Shown piece by piece: positions 1 to 7,416 of a stretch of DNA of 16,856 bases; the stretch's first letter is position 1; the number at the start of each line of letters is the position of its first letter. The notes under the pieces were generated by a model. That model was given only the letters and a program-made list of their open reading frames with translations. It did no database searches and was not told the DNA's origin. This DNA comes from RGVT01 sp037129475. Lineage in GTDB: Bacteria; Planctomycetota; Planctomycetia; Pirellulales; UBA1268. The stretch covers positions 1 to 16,856 of the forward strand of contig JBAXUY010000061.1 in assembly GCA_037129475.1 (NCBI GenBank), given 5' to 3'. Position numbers and translations under genes: made by a program.

Positions 1-20
1 GAGCTCCAGCTCTGTCCATC

Positions 21-42
21 CGACAGGCCTGGAGGCCTGTCG
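21..42. repeat. Perfect palindrome, 10-bp arms, 2-nt loop
   Basis: The arms CGACAGGCCT and AGGCCTGTCG flank a GG loop, and CTACAG follows. The core ACAGGC...GCCTGT recurs at 266-286 and 9304-9319, all in intergenic DNA. This suggests a dispersed REP-like repeat rather than a one-off hairpin. No T-tract follows on either strand, so it is not a classical intrinsic terminator. Confidence 0.7.
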
Positions 43-265
43 CTACAGCGCCAAGCAGTTTCGGCGGAGTCGGGAAGGTGGGCACGCGCAGACGAAGGGA
101 GTCGTTGAGGACGAAACAGCGCCAGGCCTGGAGGGCCGGTTCAGCACCAGCCGACGGAGGTCGGCCAAGGAACATGCCGTGCCGTTCCGTGAAGCATCCC
201 TCGAGCACGTCTCCCTTCGGCTCCGAATGCGGGTGGTTATCGAGTGCCTATCCAGTGACGGGGCA

Positions 266-286
266 GGACAGGCGGTACGCCTGTCC
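266..286. repeat. Perfect palindrome, 9-bp arms, 3-nt loop
   Basis: The arms GGACAGGCG and CGCCTGTCC flank a GTA loop. It shares the ACAGGC/GCCTGT core with 21-42 and 9304-9319. It lies 38 bp beyond the stop codon of the minus-strand SH3 gene, so it could act as a 3'-end hairpin of that mRNA. No U-tract follows on the minus strand. Confidence 0.7.
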
Positions 287-324
287 CACAAGCAGAGCGT
301 GGGCAGCCCTGAAGCGGTGTCGCG

Positions 325-1812
325 TCAGCGCGTGAGGTCGCCGTTGGCCTGGGGGGCCGCGGCAAGGCGCGGGCGGGCTTCGGCGGCGACGACGTACGGC
401 CGCTTGTATTCCGGCATGTAGCCCTGGGCGCCGCGGACGGACACCTGCTGGCCCACGAGCGGGGCGAGGTTCACGCCGGCCTGCGGCGTGACGAATACGA
501 GCACGGTGTTCTGGTCGTCCACGATCGCCCAGCGCGGCGCGCCGGGGCGGCGCGACACGACCGTCGCCAGCCGCCCGGTGGTCTCCATCGTGGAGGGGGG
601 CGTCCACGTGGGCTGCCCGTCGGCAGGCCCGCCGCCGGGGAGCACGCCCGGCCGCACCGGCCGCGTGCCCAGCGCCGAGAGGCTCGACCACATGCTCCCG
701 AGCCGCAGCGGCGACGTGTCGCTCGGTGATGTCGAGGCGAGCGCCTGATACTTGCCGTGGATCGCCTCGAACCGCGTCAGCCGCGCGTCGATCGCCTCCG
801 CCCGGAGGCGGTCGGCCTGCGACGTGGTCTTGGCCGCGGCCACCCGCAACCGCTCGCGGATCGGGGCGAGATCCATGTGTTCGGGCGGTCCGGTGACGGC
901 GAGCGACAGGGCGAGGTCGATATCGGCCAACTCGTCGGTGGCGGCGGCCCCGCCGCCGCTCGTGACCGCGACCGATGCGGGCTTCGTGGTCGCCTCGAGC
1001 ACGCCGCTGCCCATCGGGAGCCAGCCGCCGAAGAGCCGCTGCGAGAGCGGCACCGGCTCGAGCGCCGGCGGCGCGGCCTGGTGCGGTGTCGGCGCGGCGA
1101 TCGCGGCGTCGCGCACCTCCTCGACCGCCGCAGCGACCGCGGCGCCCGCATCCTTGAGGGCGCCGATCGCTGCCCCCGCGTGTGCGTCCGCCGACGTCGG
1201 CTGCGGGAGGAAGGCGGCGAGTGCAGGCGGCAGCATGAGATCCGTGAGCTTCACCCAGCGGAACTCGCCTGCCGGCGGCTGGATGCGCACCCAGAGGCCG
1301 GCATGCCGACCCGACGTGATGCGCACCTCGTCCAGCACCCGCACCCGCTCCCCGGCCTCGAGCTGCACCTGGGCCACGTGCCGCAGGTCGTTGAGTTGCG
1401 ATCCGATCCGGGCCACGGCCCCGTCGACGACGATCACGCCGACGCGGCCCGTCGTTCCGGATTCCACGGGCACCGCGTCGCCGTCGAGCGCCGCCTCGTC
1501 GTCGACGTCGCCGGCACGAATCCAACTGTAGCTCCCGACGACCGGCCGCACGGCCGCATATCCCGAGGCGTCGAGCGCCCAGATCTCGACCTCGGCACCC
1601 TGCGCGAGCCGTTCCGTCGGATAGAAGTCATCGCCCGGTCCCGCCCGCAGGTAGGTGTGGTCCGTGGCCACGCGCACCGTCGTCGGCAGCAGCCGATCCG
1701 CGGCGGTGGCATCGGGCGGCGTCACATCATCGGCAGCCGCCATGCCGGAGCATGTCATGGCGATCGCGAACACGAGCGCGTGGACGCGACGCGGGCTTGG
1801 CAAGGATGTCAT
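325..1812 (-). CDS. Secreted SH3-domain protein
   Basis: A predicted exported protein of 495 aa. An N-terminal signal peptide (about residues 1-27, hydrophobic VFAIAMTCSGMAAA) is followed by an SH3b-like domain (about 45-104, with TYLRAGPGDDFYP and SYSWIRAGDV). A second, more diverged SH3-like stretch lies at about 140-192 (GERVRVLDEV, GLWVRI, FRWVKLTDL). An Ala-rich and helical middle follows (210-360). The C-terminal beta-rich segment (about 412-480, GRLATVV...VSVRGAQGYMPEYKRPYVV) resembles a small OB-type fold. Bacterial SH3b domains commonly bind cell-wall peptides or glycans, so a periplasmic or envelope role is inferred; no catalytic motif is visible. The start at 1812 was chosen because it begins directly with the signal peptide. 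An in-frame ATG at 1872 would add 20 charged residues encoded by the leader hairpin. The specific function is unknown. Confidence 0.85.
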   Translation of the reverse strand: MTSLPSPRRVHALVFAIAMTCSGMAAADDVTPPDATAADRLLPTTVRVATDHTYLRAGPGDDFYPTERLAQGAEVEIWALDASGYAAVRPVVGSYSWIRAGDVDDEAALDGDAVPVESGTTGRVGVIVVDGAVARIGSQLNDLRHVAQVQLEAGERVRVLDEVRITSGRHAGLWVRIQPPAGEFRWVKLTDLMLPPALAAFLPQPTSADAHAGAAIGALKDAGAAVAAAVEEVRDAAIAAPTPHQAAPPALEPVPLSQRLFGGWLPMGSGVLEATTKPASVAVTSGGGAAATDELADIDLALSLAVTGPPEHMDLAPIRERLRVAAAKTTSQADRLRAEAIDARLTRFEAIHGKYQALASTSPSDTSPLRLGSMWSSLSALGTRPVRPGVLPGGGPADGQPTWTPPSTMETTGRLATVVSRRPGAPRWAIVDDQNTVLVFVTPQAGVNLAPLVGQQVSVRGAQGYMPEYKRPYVVAAEARPRLAAAPQANGDLTR

Positions 1813-1849
1813 GGGGGCGAATCCGTCCGTGGATACACGCCTCGCACAG

Positions 1850-1886
1850 GCGCGTAGACGAGGCTTGGGCATCCTCGTCTACGCGC
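1850..1886 (-). promoter_or_regulatory. Strong hairpin in the 5' leader of the SH3 gene
   Basis: A perfect 14-bp inverted repeat, GCGCGTAGACGAGG at 1850-1863 and its complement at 1873-1886, with a 9-nt loop. It lies between the predicted promoter (1921-1949) and the start codon (1812), so it would be transcribed as a leader structure ending about 37 nt before the ATG. No U-run follows. A role in translation control or mRNA stability is inference; it could equally be another dispersed palindrome. Confidence 0.55.
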
Positions 1887-1920
1887 TGCGGACGGCCTGC
1901 TGGAAGCGGGCCTTCTAGGA

Positions 1921-1949
1921 CTTGTAGACCACCATCGAAGGCCGCTCAA
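1921..1949 (-). promoter_or_regulatory. Candidate sigma70 promoter for the SH3 gene
   Basis: On the minus strand, a -35 box TTGAGC (1944-1949) and a -10 box TACAAG (1921-1926) are separated by exactly 17 bp. The predicted start is near 1914, giving a leader of about 100 nt that contains the 1850-1886 hairpin. The match is 5/6 and 4/6 to consensus. It was found by eye and is untested. Confidence 0.4.
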
Positions 1950-2085
1950 GCCGCGAATTTTCCCCTGTTCCGGCCGGGAACGGCGCGCCTGCCGCGTCCC
2001 CCCAACACCCCCACCTTCGGCCTCTTCCGCGCGGGGCGGCGGAATCCCGGCAACCTGCGCCCGGGTGACAGCATCGGGCATGCCA

Positions 2086-2102
2086 TGCCGGCGCTGCCGG
2101 CA
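2086..2102 (-). terminator. Hairpin just after the flotillin operon's last gene
   Basis: Perfect 7-bp arms TGCCGGC/GCCGGCA around a 3-nt loop, starting 10 bp beyond the stop codon of the last gene in the minus-strand operon. Its position suits a 3'-end structure. There is no U-tract, so intrinsic termination is uncertain, and it may instead act with Rho or as an RNA-stability hairpin. Confidence 0.35.
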
Positions 2103-2112
2103 CTCCGCCGTC

Positions 2113-2832
2113 TCACCACCTGTCGACGGGCCGCTCGAGAATCTCGCGGAGCAGGATCGCCTGCCGGATGGTCGCCGGATCGCGGGCGGCCGCGACGAGG
2201 TCGCGGGCGGTCATCCTGCCGCCGCCGACGCGGCGCGGCGCTTCCGTCCCTGGTGTCTCGTCGCCTGGTCGCTCGAGTCCCGAGTGGAGATGCCCCAGTT
2301 GCTGCTTGAATGCGTCCTGCACGTGCCGGGCCACGTCGGAGGACTGCACATCGAGCGTGCCCACGTGCCGTTCGCCGACCGGCTGTGTGCGTTCACCTGC
2401 CGATCGTGCCTGCGCGAGCGCCGGCCGCGGCGGCTGGAGCACGGCCGGCGATGGCGGCCGCTTTTCGACACGCGGCTGTGGCGATGACTCAGGCCGCAGC
2501 GGTGGCGGTTGGGTTCGAGTCCGCTCCGGCGCCGTCCGCGGAGCCTCGCCCGTGACCTGCCGCAAGAAGTCGGCGATCTGTTTGTCGAGCTCCGCCCGGG
2601 GGTCGACCTCGGGCTGCGCGAGCGGTCGGGGCCGGGCCGCGTCGTCGCGCACGGCGTCGGGCACCCGCACCACCGGCGGCCGCGCCGGGCCGCCCGCCGC
2701 GCGGCGAAGCACCGCGAACACCTGCGAGAGGATCCAGAACCCGACGAACAGGATCGGCAGGACCGCTTCCAGCCAGTCGATGCCGGCGGCGAACAGGACG
2801 GGCGGCTGGAGTGAGGCGACCGGATCGATCAT
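2113..2832 (-). CDS. One-TM proline-rich protein of the flotillin operon
   Basis: A 239-aa protein of unknown function. Its start overlaps the floA stop by 4 bp (ATGA, 2829-2832), so it is very probably co-translated with floA. One membrane segment (about residues 21-43, AVLPILFVGFWILSQVFAVL) is followed by a long proline/arginine-rich, probably disordered cytoplasmic region (about 45-165). A compact C-terminal helical motif (about 212-239, DLVAAARDPATIRQAILLRE) then ends in ILERPVDRW. That tail looks like a conserved peptide motif rather than random sequence; I recall similar hydrophobic-REIL-xxP tails in planctomycete proteins next to floA, but I cannot verify this here. In Bacillus the gene after floA is the unrelated small yqfB. 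A role as partner or adaptor of the FloA scaffold is inferred from position only. Confidence 0.8.
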   Translation of the reverse strand: MIDPVASLQPPVLFAAGIDWLEAVLPILFVGFWILSQVFAVLRRAAGGPARPPVVRVPDAVRDDAARPRPLAQPEVDPRAELDKQIADFLRQVTGEAPRTAPERTRTQPPPLRPESSPQPRVEKRPPSPAVLQPPRPALAQARSAGERTQPVGERHVGTLDVQSSDVARHVQDAFKQQLGHLHSGLERPGDETPGTEAPRRVGGGRMTARDLVAAARDPATIRQAILLREILERPVDRW

Positions 2833-3842
2833 GGGGCGACCGGGGCCGGCGTGCCGCCTCCCGCGATCGTGCGACGCATGTCGGTGTCGGCCTGGAGGTT
2901 GCGAAGCTTGTAGTAGTCGACGATCCCCAGGCTGCCGGTGGACAGCGAGTCGGCGATCGCCTTGGGCACCTCCGCCTCCGATTCCACGAGCGCCGCGCGG
3001 CTCTCCTCGATGCCCGCGATCATCTCCTGCTCCTTCGCCACCGCCATCGCCCGCCGGCCCTCGGCATTGGCCCGCGCCACGCGGGTGTCGGCCTCGGCCT
3101 GGTCGGCCTGGAGCCGCGCGCCGATGTTCGCTCCCACGTCGATGTCGGCGATGTCGATCGACACGATTTCGAAGGCCGTGTTGGCATCGAGGCGCCGGGC
3201 GAGCACCGTCTTCGAGATCACGTCGGGATTCTCGAGCACGTCGGTGTGCCGCTCCGCTGAGCCGATCGCCGACACGATCCCCTCGCCCACTCTCGCGACG
3301 ATCGTCTCCTCGGTGGCGCCGCCGATGAGCTGGTTCAGGTTCGTGCGCACCGTCACGCGGGCCCGCACCTTCAACTGGATGCCGTTCTTGGCGACGGCGT
3401 CGAGCGACTCGCGGCCGCTGTTCTTGCCGGGACAGTCGATCACCTTCGGATACACGCTCGTCTGCACGGCCTCGCGCACGTTGCGGCCGGCCAGGTCGAT
3501 CGCCGTGGCGAGCCTCCAGTCGAGCTCCTTGATCTTCGCCTTGTTGGCCGCGATGAGCGCCTGCACGACGAGCGGCACGCGGCCGCCGGCGAGATAGTGG
3601 GCCTCGAGCGCCTGACGCGTGATTCCGGAGGCGTCTCCGAGCCCGGCCTGCACCGCCATGATCTTGCTGCGCACGATCACGGTCGGATTCACCTTCTTGA
3701 AGCTCATCGCCACGAGATCGAAAAGGCCGATCCCGGCACTCGACGCATACGACTGCAGCCAGAGCCGCAGGTAGCGGGCCAGCAGCCCGAACACGACGAC
3801 CACGGCGAGGATGCCGAGGCCGAGGACGATCAACGTGGGCAT
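2829..3842 (-). CDS. floA: Flotillin-like protein FloA
   Basis: A 337-aa protein matching the FloA (YqfA) family, which is about 330 aa in Bacillus. Flotillins oligomerise at the inner membrane and organise lipid microdomains. An N-terminal hydrophobic anchor (residues 3-24) is followed by the FloA body with family-like stretches: GIGLFDLVAMSFKKVNP (38-53), a PHB-type beta region (155-240, including RARVTVRTNLNQLIGGATEE and SIDIADIDVGANIGA) and an Ala/Glu-rich coiled-coil region (about 244-300, QADQAEADTRVARANAEG). A conserved-looking end, SLGIVDYYKLRNLQADTDMR, precedes a short tail. The start at 3842 has a GGAG Shine-Dalgarno about 8 nt upstream. The gene follows the short nfeD by 67 bp, so it belongs to the NfeD/flotillin operon; NfeD proteins are the usual partners of flotillins and stomatins. 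Identification is confident. Confidence 0.95.
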   Translation of the reverse strand: MPTLIVLGLGILAVVVVFGLLARYLRLWLQSYASSAGIGLFDLVAMSFKKVNPTVIVRSKIMAVQAGLGDASGITRQALEAHYLAGGRVPLVVQALIAANKAKIKELDWRLATAIDLAGRNVREAVQTSVYPKVIDCPGKNSGRESLDAVAKNGIQLKVRARVTVRTNLNQLIGGATEETIVARVGEGIVSAIGSAERHTDVLENPDVISKTVLARRLDANTAFEIVSIDIADIDVGANIGARLQADQAEADTRVARANAEGRRAMAVAKEQEMIAGIEESRAALVESEAEVPKAIADSLSTGSLGIVDYYKLRNLQADTDMRRTIAGGGTPAPVAP

Positions 3843-3909
3843 GGACGTGCTCCGTTCGCTGGAAACCTGCTCTCGAAACCCTCAAGACTTGTTCCGGGGC
3901 GGGGGCGAG

Positions 3910-4542
3910 TCAAGTTGACGGGGGGTCGAGCCGCTCGAAGTCGAAGGTTTCGAGCGTGGGCGAGAGCCGGTCGGCCGTGTCGGGGGCCTCGGGGCCGGAC
4001 GCACGCGGTTCCGATCGCACCGGTTCTGCGGCTTCGCACGACGGCTCCTGCACACGGATGGGGGTCACGACGAGATCCCGCCCCTGCACGCCCACGGCCT
4101 CCACGGCCGCGCCGCGCTCGATCGGGCCCCCGTCGCTCAGGGCCTCGACCTGCATCCCGTCGATCTCAACGACGCCCCAGGGAAGCATCTCGCTCACGGC
4201 GCGACCGCCACGGCCGACGAGCTTGCCGAGTGCGCGCCTCCGCGAGGCCGACGGCGCGACGTCGGCGGGGTCGGGCGGCGGCGGCAGCACGCGTCGGCCG
4301 AGCGGTGTCTCCGGAAACCAGCGAAACGCGAGGGCCAGCACCGTCGGCACCACGACCGTCGCGACCGCGAGCACGACGAGCCCGGCCGTCGCGCCCAGTT
4401 CCATGAATGCGGTGGCGATCGCAGCGACGATCGCCGTGAGGCTCAAAAACCCGAGGATCCCGCCCGAGGGCAGGAATACCTCGAGGACCATCACGGCCAG
4501 GCCCACGACGAGCAGGATGATCACCCACACCAGCGCCGTCAT
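3910..4542 (-). CDS. Short NfeD-family membrane protein
   Basis: A 210-aa protein with two to three membrane segments (about residues 5-23, 28-47 and 52-73, with the NfeD-like turn EVFLPSGGILGFLSL). A cytoplasmic C-terminal OB-type NfeD domain follows (about 106-163: LVGRGGRAVSEM, GVVEIDG, ERGAAVEAVGVQGRDLVVTP). A Pro/Glu-rich tail (164-210) ends the protein. This is the short NfeD form, which lacks a protease domain; short NfeDs pair with flotillin or stomatin genes. Its ATG overlaps the stop of the large NfeD gene by 4 bp (4539-4542), implying translational coupling. The tail beyond the OB domain is longer than I would expect for a minimal short NfeD. Confidence 0.88.
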   Translation of the reverse strand: MTALVWVIILLVVGLAVMVLEVFLPSGGILGFLSLTAIVAAIATAFMELGATAGLVVLAVATVVVPTVLALAFRWFPETPLGRRVLPPPPDPADVAPSASRRRALGKLVGRGGRAVSEMLPWGVVEIDGMQVEALSDGGPIERGAAVEAVGVQGRDLVVTPIRVQEPSCEAAEPVRSEPRASGPEAPDTADRLSPTLETFDFERLDPPST

Positions 4543-6689
4543 CGTCCACCCGGCCCATCGCCCGTCGGCTGCACCACGATTCGCCGGCCGCGCACCTCGA
4601 CCACCCGCACTGACTCGCCGGGCTCGACGAGTTGGCCGTCGGTGGTCACGTCGACCAGCCTCCCGTCGACCCGTGCCTTGCCGGCCGGCACGAGCCGCGT
4701 GGTGGCGACGCCCGCACGACCCACGAGCTCGGAAAGCTGTTCGTCGTCGTACTCGTCGGCAGCCGGCGGCTCGAGCAGCACATGTCGCAATCCCGGCGCC
4801 CGGGGCAGCCAGCGGCGCACGAGGGTGGCAATCAGGGCCACGCCCACCGCGGCCGCGAGGATGCCGAGCAGCGACCATTGAAGCTGGCGGATCTGGTAGT
4901 CGTTCGTCGGCAGCACGAACGACTGGCTCGCGAGCACGAGCGACGCGATCACGAGCAGCCCGCCGCCCAGCCCCAGCACGCCAAATCCTGGCAGCACGAA
5001 AATCTCGGCGGCGAGGCAGAAGATCCCGGCGAGAAACAGCATCACCTCGAGCCAGCCGCTCGTGCCGTGCAGATACTGGCTCCAGAAGTAGACGATGAAC
5101 GCCACCATCGCCACGAAGCCGCCGAGGCCGATGCCCGGCGTGTGCATCTCGATGTAGAGTCCGGCACCCCCGATGAGGAGCAGCAGCCAGGCCACGCCCG
5201 GGCTCGCGAGCGCGTCGAGCAGCCGGTCGGCCCAGCCCGGCTCCTGGGTCGTGATGTCGGCCGGGAGTCCGTAAGTCGCCACGAGTGCCGGAAAGCCGTC
5301 GACCACGTGGGTCGCGAGCCCCAGTGTCTCGGCGGTGCGGCCGGAGAGCTCGATCGGCCCGACGCCCACGTCGTCCCCGAGTTTCCAGGACGCGCGGTCC
5401 TCGCAGGGCAGGAGTTCATCGTCGCTGAAATACTCGGTCCGTCCGGTCGCCGGCTGCACCGCCCGGTGCACCACGACACCCGGCGCCACGAGTGCGACTG
5501 GCAACGACCACGACCGGCCGCGCTTCCGCGCCACCCCTTCGCGCCAGGCGACGGCGATCGCCTCCGATCGGCGGGGATCGACCGTGGCGGCACCCTCGCC
5601 GCCGAGCACGGCCGTCGGCGCGATCGCGAGCTCGTCGCAGGCCATCGCAACAAGCGCCGCATCGGCCCGCGCCTCGCGCGGCACCCAGGCCACGGTGCGC
5701 ACGCGGGCCGGGTCGAGCGCCGCGAGGAAGGTCGCGAGCACGAGACTCTGCTCGGGGTCACCGCCCGGACTGTCGATCCTCAGGCAGATGAAGTTCGCGC
5801 CGCCGCCCAGTGCCTCGTCGATGCCACGCATGGCACGGGCGACCGCATCGGCCGTGATCGGCCCGGCAAGTCCGACCTGCACGGCGTTCCAGCCGCCATC
5901 GGCCGCCGCGGGCGTCGCGAGCGACCGTTCATCGACCCCCAGGCCGCGGGCAAGCTCGGAGGGTGTGCCCGCGAGCAGGCGCACGAGCCCGAGTTCGCGG
6001 GCCCGCCGGCCGGTGAGGACCAGCGGCGCGGGCCCAACCTCGTCCACTGCGAGCACGGCCGCCTCGCGTTTGACCCCGTCGAGATCCCGCGCCTCGATGA
6101 ACCGTTCCCCGCCGTCGGTCGCGACCCGCACCACCTTCGCGGCCGGATCGAGCAGCGCGAGGGCCAGCGCGGCCGGCACGGTTTTCCGACGCGAGGCCAC
6201 CTGGGCATAGGCCGCCCGCATCGCGTCGTCGACGGCTGGCTCCTCCGCGTTCGCTGGCCCGAGCACGGCGTCGGCCGGCATCACGATCTCCTCGCATGCC
6301 AAGACGGCCAGCACCGCATGGCCACGAACCCCCTCCGGCAGGAAGGCCACCGTCTTCACGCCGTCGAGCCGCCCGTCGCCGAGGAATCGCGCGAGCTCGA
6401 ACGCCCGTCCGAAATCCGTGCCGAGCGGCCCGTCGTCGTCGGTCGGGCGAAACTCGAGCACGAGCACGCCGCGCTTGGGTCCAGCGCTCCGCAGGCCGTC
6501 GAGTCGCCGCAGGATCGCCGCCTTCACCTGCGTGTCACGAGTGCCCGTGATCGGCAGCCGCACGACCACCGTCGCCGCCGGCGCCGGCCGCTCGTCGGCG
6601 GCCGGTTCCGCCCGCGCGAGCGGCACCACCGCGCCCGCCGCCACGACGAACGCGCACAAGGGCCCGAAGAGAAGCCGGTGGCGGGGCAT
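4539..6689 (-). CDS. Long NfeD protein with two degenerate ClpP-like domains
   Basis: A 716-aa membrane protein of the long NfeD (NfeD1b) type, first gene of the flotillin operon. Residues 1-28 form a signal peptide. Two ClpP/crotonase-like domains follow: the first at about 41-250, the second at about 268-470 with GLAGPITADAV and the motif LRIDSPGGDPEQS. About five membrane segments lie at 498-624, including the NfeD turns EMHTPGIGLGGF and FVLPGFGVLGLGGG. A C-terminal OB-type domain is at 653-707 (ELVGRAGVATTRL, GESVRVVEVRGRRIVVQP). In protease-active NfeD the nucleophilic Ser lies in an RAASAG-like stretch. Here the equivalent positions read RADAAL (341-346) and RGHAVL (122-127), so the serine appears lost in both domains and the protein may be a pseudoprotease. 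The start at 6689 is preferred over the in-frame ATG at 6698 because the predicted -10 box overlaps the latter. Confidence 0.88.
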   Translation of the reverse strand: MPRHRLLFGPLCAFVVAAGAVVPLARAEPAADERPAPAATVVVRLPITGTRDTQVKAAILRRLDGLRSAGPKRGVLVLEFRPTDDDGPLGTDFGRAFELARFLGDGRLDGVKTVAFLPEGVRGHAVLAVLACEEIVMPADAVLGPANAEEPAVDDAMRAAYAQVASRRKTVPAALALALLDPAAKVVRVATDGGERFIEARDLDGVKREAAVLAVDEVGPAPLVLTGRRARELGLVRLLAGTPSELARGLGVDERSLATPAAADGGWNAVQVGLAGPITADAVARAMRGIDEALGGGANFICLRIDSPGGDPEQSLVLATFLAALDPARVRTVAWVPREARADAALVAMACDELAIAPTAVLGGEGAATVDPRRSEAIAVAWREGVARKRGRSWSLPVALVAPGVVVHRAVQPATGRTEYFSDDELLPCEDRASWKLGDDVGVGPIELSGRTAETLGLATHVVDGFPALVATYGLPADITTQEPGWADRLLDALASPGVAWLLLLIGGAGLYIEMHTPGIGLGGFVAMVAFIVYFWSQYLHGTSGWLEVMLFLAGIFCLAAEIFVLPGFGVLGLGGGLLVIASLVLASQSFVLPTNDYQIRQLQWSLLGILAAAVGVALIATLVRRWLPRAPGLRHVLLEPPAADEYDDEQLSELVGRAGVATTRLVPAGKARVDGRLVDVTTDGQLVEPGESVRVVEVRGRRIVVQPTGDGPGGR

Positions 6690-6696
6690 GGCATTC

Positions 6697-6724
6697 ATTC
6701 TAAAACTGTGCCGCAGCGAGTCAA
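6697..6724 (-). promoter_or_regulatory. Promoter of the NfeD-flotillin operon, leaderless
   Basis: On the minus strand, -35 TTGACT (6719-6724) and -10 TAGAAT (6697-6702) are separated by 16 bp. Both match the sigma70 consensus 5/6. Initiation about 7 nt beyond the -10 falls at the ATG at 6689, so the mRNA is predicted to be leaderless. No Shine-Dalgarno is visible before that ATG, which agrees. Confidence 0.6.
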
Positions 6725-6736
6725 AAACCGCTCTGC

Positions 6737-6745
6737 TGCTATACT
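6737..6745 (+). promoter_or_regulatory. Extended -10 promoter for pyrE
   Basis: The sequence TGCTATACT is an extended -10 (TG-n-TATACT, box at 6740-6745). No good -35 is visible, which extended -10 promoters tolerate. Transcription would start near 6752, at or within about 3 nt of the pyrE ATG at 6755, giving a leaderless or almost leaderless message. It lies back to back with the NfeD operon promoter. Confidence 0.5.
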
Positions 6746-6754
6746 CGTTTCCGC

Positions 6755-7336
6755 ATGGCCACACGCCCCGACGCAATCGATCCTGCTGCGAGCCTCGTCG
6801 ACCTCGTCGCCCGCAAAGCGCTCAAACGCGGCACGTTCCGGCTGGCGTCCGGCCGCGAGGCGAGTTTCTACCTCGACGCCAAGCAGGTGGTGCTCGACGC
6901 CGAAGGGTCGATGCTCGTCGGCCAGGCGATCCTGGCGCGGCTGGCAGCATTACCACGTTTCCCCGACGCGGTCGGCGGCATGTCGATCGGCGCCGATCCG
7001 ATCACGAGCGCGGTCGTCACCATGGCGGGCGTCGCAGGCCGGCCGCTCAAGGGATTTATGATCCGCAAGGAACCGAAGGATCATGGCACGAAGCGGTATG
7101 TCGAGGGTCCGGTGGAGCCGGGGCAGCGGGTCGTGATCGTCGAGGACGTGACCACCACCGGCGGCTCGTCACTCCTCGCGATCGAACGGGCGCAGGACTT
7201 CGGCCTCGTCGTCGATCGGGTGGTGACGGTGATCGACCGGCTCGCCGGCGCCGAGGCGGCCTTCGCCGCCCGGGGAATCCCCCTGGAATCGCTCCTCACG
7301 ATCCGCGATCTCGGCATCGAACCCGACGCGGCCTGA
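6755..7336 (+). CDS. pyrE: Orotate phosphoribosyltransferase
   Basis: A 193-aa enzyme that joins orotate and PRPP to make orotidine 5'-phosphate, the fifth step of de novo pyrimidine synthesis; cytoplasmic. The PRPP-binding motif VVIVEDVTTTGGS is at residues 126-138. The flexible catalytic loop with RKEPKDHGTKRYVEG is at 104-118 (K105, K108 and H110 in the typical K-x-x-K-x-H pattern). The N-terminal substrate region ASGREASFYLDAKQ (31-44) is as in bacterial PyrE. Length fits the family (about 180-220 aa). The ATG at 6755 follows an extended -10 box by 9 nt and has no Shine-Dalgarno. No other pyr gene is present in the window. Identification is confident. Confidence 0.95.
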   Translation: MATRPDAIDPAASLVDLVARKALKRGTFRLASGREASFYLDAKQVVLDAEGSMLVGQAILARLAALPRFPDAVGGMSIGADPITSAVVTMAGVAGRPLKGFMIRKEPKDHGTKRYVEGPVEPGQRVVIVEDVTTTGGSSLLAIERAQDFGLVVDRVVTVIDRLAGAEAAFAARGIPLESLLTIRDLGIEPDAA

Positions 7337-7383
7337 GCCGCCGGCTTGCCCCCGGCACCGCGCCAGCCGTAGGCTGCACGCTG

Positions 7384-7402
7384 CGGCGGAAGCCATCCGC
7401 CG
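7384..7402 (+). other. Hairpin between pyrE and the HEAT/TPR gene
   Basis: 7-bp arms CGGCGGA/TCCGCCG around the loop AGCCA, sitting directly before the Shine-Dalgarno GGGAG (7405-7409) of the next gene. It could be a weak pyrE 3' structure or modulate translation of the downstream gene. It has no T-tract. Confidence 0.35.
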
Positions 7403-7416
7403 TCGGGAGATTCGCG

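Larger units (their letters stand above)
1..324. other. Non-coding stretch with two palindromes
   Basis: No convincing gene lies here. Short open frames exist on both strands, but they are Arg/Ser/Pro-rich translations typical of GC-rich non-coding DNA and have no recognisable motif or ribosome binding site. The stretch holds two perfect palindromes (21-42 and 266-286) of the same general kind. It lies downstream of the minus-strand SH3-protein gene, so the second palindrome could fall in the 3' end of that transcript. Confidence 0.6.

Noticed and set aside
248..1525. Arg-rich open frame overlapping the SH3-protein gene
   Set aside because: Same strand but a different frame from the gene that has a signal peptide and SH3 domains; its composition is typical of out-of-frame translation.
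4632..7061. Open frame of about 800 codons on the plus strand opposite the long NfeD gene
   Set aside because: The translation is Arg/His/Glu-rich without motifs and runs antisense to a clear membrane protein, then out of frame into pyrE.
6418..7416. Upstream extension of the HEAT/TPR frame
   Set aside because: The frame stays open through pyrE, but the ATG at 7417 has a Shine-Dalgarno and begins a signal peptide, so the longer version is not real.
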